Shown here piece after piece: positions 61,675-64,000 of a stretch of DNA of 64,000 nt. The notes beneath the pieces are model-generated. The model saw only the letters and a program-made list of their open reading frames with translations, ran no database searches and was not told the DNA's origin. Position numbers and translations under genes: made by a program. This DNA is from Lomentospora prolificans. Its lineage: Eukaryota > Ascomycota > Sordariomycetes > Microascales > Microascaceae. The stretch lies in assembly GCA_029532625.1 (NCBI GenBank), contig JARFXM010000008.1, forward strand, positions 1,798,001 through 1,862,000, given 5' to 3'. How positions within the stretch are numbered: position 1 is the stretch's first letter; each line of letters begins with the position of its first letter.

Positions 61675-61850
61675 ATTAGCTATACTAGTACTAGTTATAT
61701 ACTACTAATATATTATAGGTTAGTAGCTATATTTTCTTTCTTTCCTTCCTTCCTTCTTTCTTTCTTTCTTCCTTTCTTCCCTAGCTTTAGATAGTATTAG
61801 TACCCTGAATCACAAATAAACCCTTTTTAGCTAGCCCTTTCATATTACCT
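61675..61850 (+). repeat. Truncated copy of the 170-bp repeat
   Basis: It starts inside the repeat (agctatactagtactag), directly after a G-run (ggggggaggggg), and carries another expanded C/T tract at about 61734-61780. It ends at the usual ttagctagccctttcata. Confidence 0.55.
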
Positions 61851-64000
61851 AATAGTATAGATAATATTATTAAGTTTCTATCTTATTTAAAATCAGTAAT
61901 TATATTAAGCTAGGCTATATAGAGGCTTATATAAATCCCTAAGCTAACTAAAGTACTAACTACTAATAAAAGGAACTATTTAAGTAATCTACTATTATTA
62001 TAATAATAAGAAACTATTAATAAATAACTAAAATACCTAACTAATCTGTTAAAACTCCCTTTTTCCTTTCTCATCTATTAAATCCTTATAATAAATAAAC
62101 TATACTTAGATAGTAAATTAAATAAACCTTTATAAAACATTTAATCTTTATAAATTAGAGCTTACTCCTAATAGACTATAAACTATAAAGAATAAATAAG
62201 AATATATTCTCTTAGTAGACTATAAGCTATAAGCTATAAATTAAAGCTTACTTTTAATAAATAATAAAATTAGAATTCAGATAGAAGAAATAACTATAAT
62301 ATAGAAGAGAATTTTAACCTTCTACTAAAAGCTATTTTTACTAAAATTATAATTTAACTATATATAAGAGTTATTAAGAATAAGAAAAGTGGAAAAAACG
62401 TAAATAAAGCTTAAATTGAAGTATTCTAAAATTACATAATCTAAAGGACTATATAAGGCCTTTAATAGTTACTAAGTAGTTAGGTTAAGAAATAATAGCT
62501 AAAGAGAGATACTAATACTTACATATATAACTATAGCTATATTAGTTATTTAGTTATTAGTTCACCTAGTATTCTAATTATAGTACTTACTTTATTACTT
62601 AAAGAAAGTTAATAAAGAAAACTAGTTATTAACTATAGATAATTAGGATAAAAAATAAACTCTAATTAGATATAGAGATTATTAATAGTAAAGAAAACTA
62701 ATTTTACTATATCTTCTCTTATCTAGATATAATACCCTAGAAACTATATATTATATATATTCAATACTAAATCACTAAGAAGCTTCCAGATAAATTCTTT
62801 ATATATTTATTAATTTATTATAAAAATTAGGATATAAAGAACAAAATTATAGATAAACTTAGAATTATCTATTGAGAAGATAACTAATATTTTATCTACT
62901 TTTTAAGTCTAGTTTAGAATAGCTTTCATAAATAATAGATTTTCTTAAATAGAGAAAATAAAATAAACTATTTCAAAAATAATTTTAAATAGAGGCTTAT
63001 AATAAGTTATTACTAGATAAGTTACTATACTAAATAATTATAATAAATATATTAATTCTATCTAAAAACTAAACTTTTTAATCAAAAGTTTTAAGAAAAG
63101 AAATAATATCCTTTTTACTATATATAATACTATTAGTCTACTAATAAAATAGAATAAGAATTAATAATAATAATAAATATGAAGATTTTAAATCAATATT
63201 ATACTAATACTAGCTTAATCCTAGACCCTACTTTCATTAAAGAAAATAAAAGTTTATAAAAGAAGTATATAAAGTAAATAAATAAAAAAGAAATTAGTTA
63301 GAAGAAAAGATTTTGTATTTCAAGTATAAGAGATATAAATATTTCATTATAACTTATTTATTACTTATTGTTAAGTAACTTATAAGAATGAATATAATTA
63401 TTATTAATAATAAAATAATAGTAGAAAAAGATAAAAATTTCTTAGCTAGTAGTTAGAAGAACTCTAAATAATTAAGAAATAGATAACTCATACTAAAAGT
63501 TATTAGTAGGATTTAGAATTAACTTCGAAAGAATTAAAAAAAGTTATATAAAATATTTAATATAGATTTATTTGATAATAGTTTATTAGAAAAATACAAT
63601 TTATTATATATAAGTATGAATTAATACTAAATATTTAACTTTTAGTATCAATAATGGAGTTTTTATTAATTAAATAAAGATAATATATATTAAAATTACT
63701 TTCTATTCTTAGTAAATTAATGTTAATAAAAAATATATTGAAGAAGATGACTTACAAAGCTTGAATATTAATAATTTTACATAATAGTAGAAATTTCTTT
63801 TATATAGTCTTAAGATAGATTAAGAATATTATTTTAAGATTATAATAAAGAGGATTATAGAAAGTTATTGTTAATTTAGTAAAAAATAAGTTAGTTATTA
63901 ATGAATAGCTTTATATTAAAATTGAGAATAAGATTAAGATGGTAATTTAGGACTAGTAAAATATATATACTATAATTTTATTACTTTATTTTAATATTAT
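61851..64000. other. AT-rich decayed repeat, no gene
   Basis: Very low GC to the window end. No open frame or domain can be supported. The last kilobase has fewer tag/cta words than the rest, so it may be an older, different repeat. Confidence 0.4.

Noticed and set aside
1..64000. CRISPR arrays, rRNA and tRNA genes
   Set aside because: I looked for regular spaced repeats and for tRNA B-box words (GGTTCGAATCC-type) and found none convincing; the organism is a fungus, so CRISPR is not expected.

Overview
This window is nuclear DNA of a filamentous ascomycete (Pezizomycotina-type). The evidence is short introns of about 50-120 nt with GTRNGT donors and CTRAY branch sites, fungal housekeeping proteins, Ty3/gypsy chromoviruses, and long AT-rich tracts in which CpA, CpG and TpG are strongly depleted. 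That depletion is the mark of repeat-induced point mutation (RIP). The genome is therefore of the two-compartment kind: AT-rich repeat blocks around GC-balanced gene islands.

Layout. (1) 1-20740: a nest of LTR elements. A fresh, apparently un-mutated chromovirus (2436-9768, TSD tataa) sits in the pol region of an older RIP-degraded gypsy element (236-14708, TSD attaa). That element lies inside another degraded repeat ('family B', 29-235 plus 14714-17750). Beyond it are the pol 3' part and LTR of a further gypsy element (17756-19544), then AT-rich sequence with a solo LTR (19677-20117, TSD tagta). (2) 20740-36790: a gene island with VPS53 (+), thioredoxin reductase TRR1 (+), an IKS1-like kinase (-), a broken purine nucleoside permease gene (-), and two small membrane-protein genes, at 34072 (+) and 35258 (-). 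(3) 36790-64000: AT-rich, RIP-decayed repeats. They include gypsy pol relics, a Tc1/mariner transposase fragment that kept its GC, copies of a 441-bp LTR family, copies of a 170-bp mini-LTR-like repeat, and about seven copies of a 300-350 bp terminal repeat (family B) in alternating orientation.

The most interesting object is the young chromovirus. Gag and Pol are in one frame, separated only by a UGA followed by CUA, a known readthrough context. A 9-nt sequence just after the 5' LTR is complementary to a site in the LTR at a plausible transcript start, which suggests Tf1-type self-priming. On the opposite strand, between pol and the 3' LTR, lies a two-exon gene with a perfect fungal intron. 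It encodes a Gal4-type Zn2Cys6 cluster followed by a coiled coil. The LTR U3 carries a four-unit array of about 33 bp period, made of GGACCGC/GCGGTCC sites arranged as CGG-N12-CCG, the kind of site such proteins bind. My inference is that the element encodes its own regulator, and that the U3 array in the two LTRs serves gag-pol in one direction and the antisense regulator in the other.

All splice models were read by eye. They rest on splice consensus plus the recovery of the expected protein family sequence. No alignment or database search was run.
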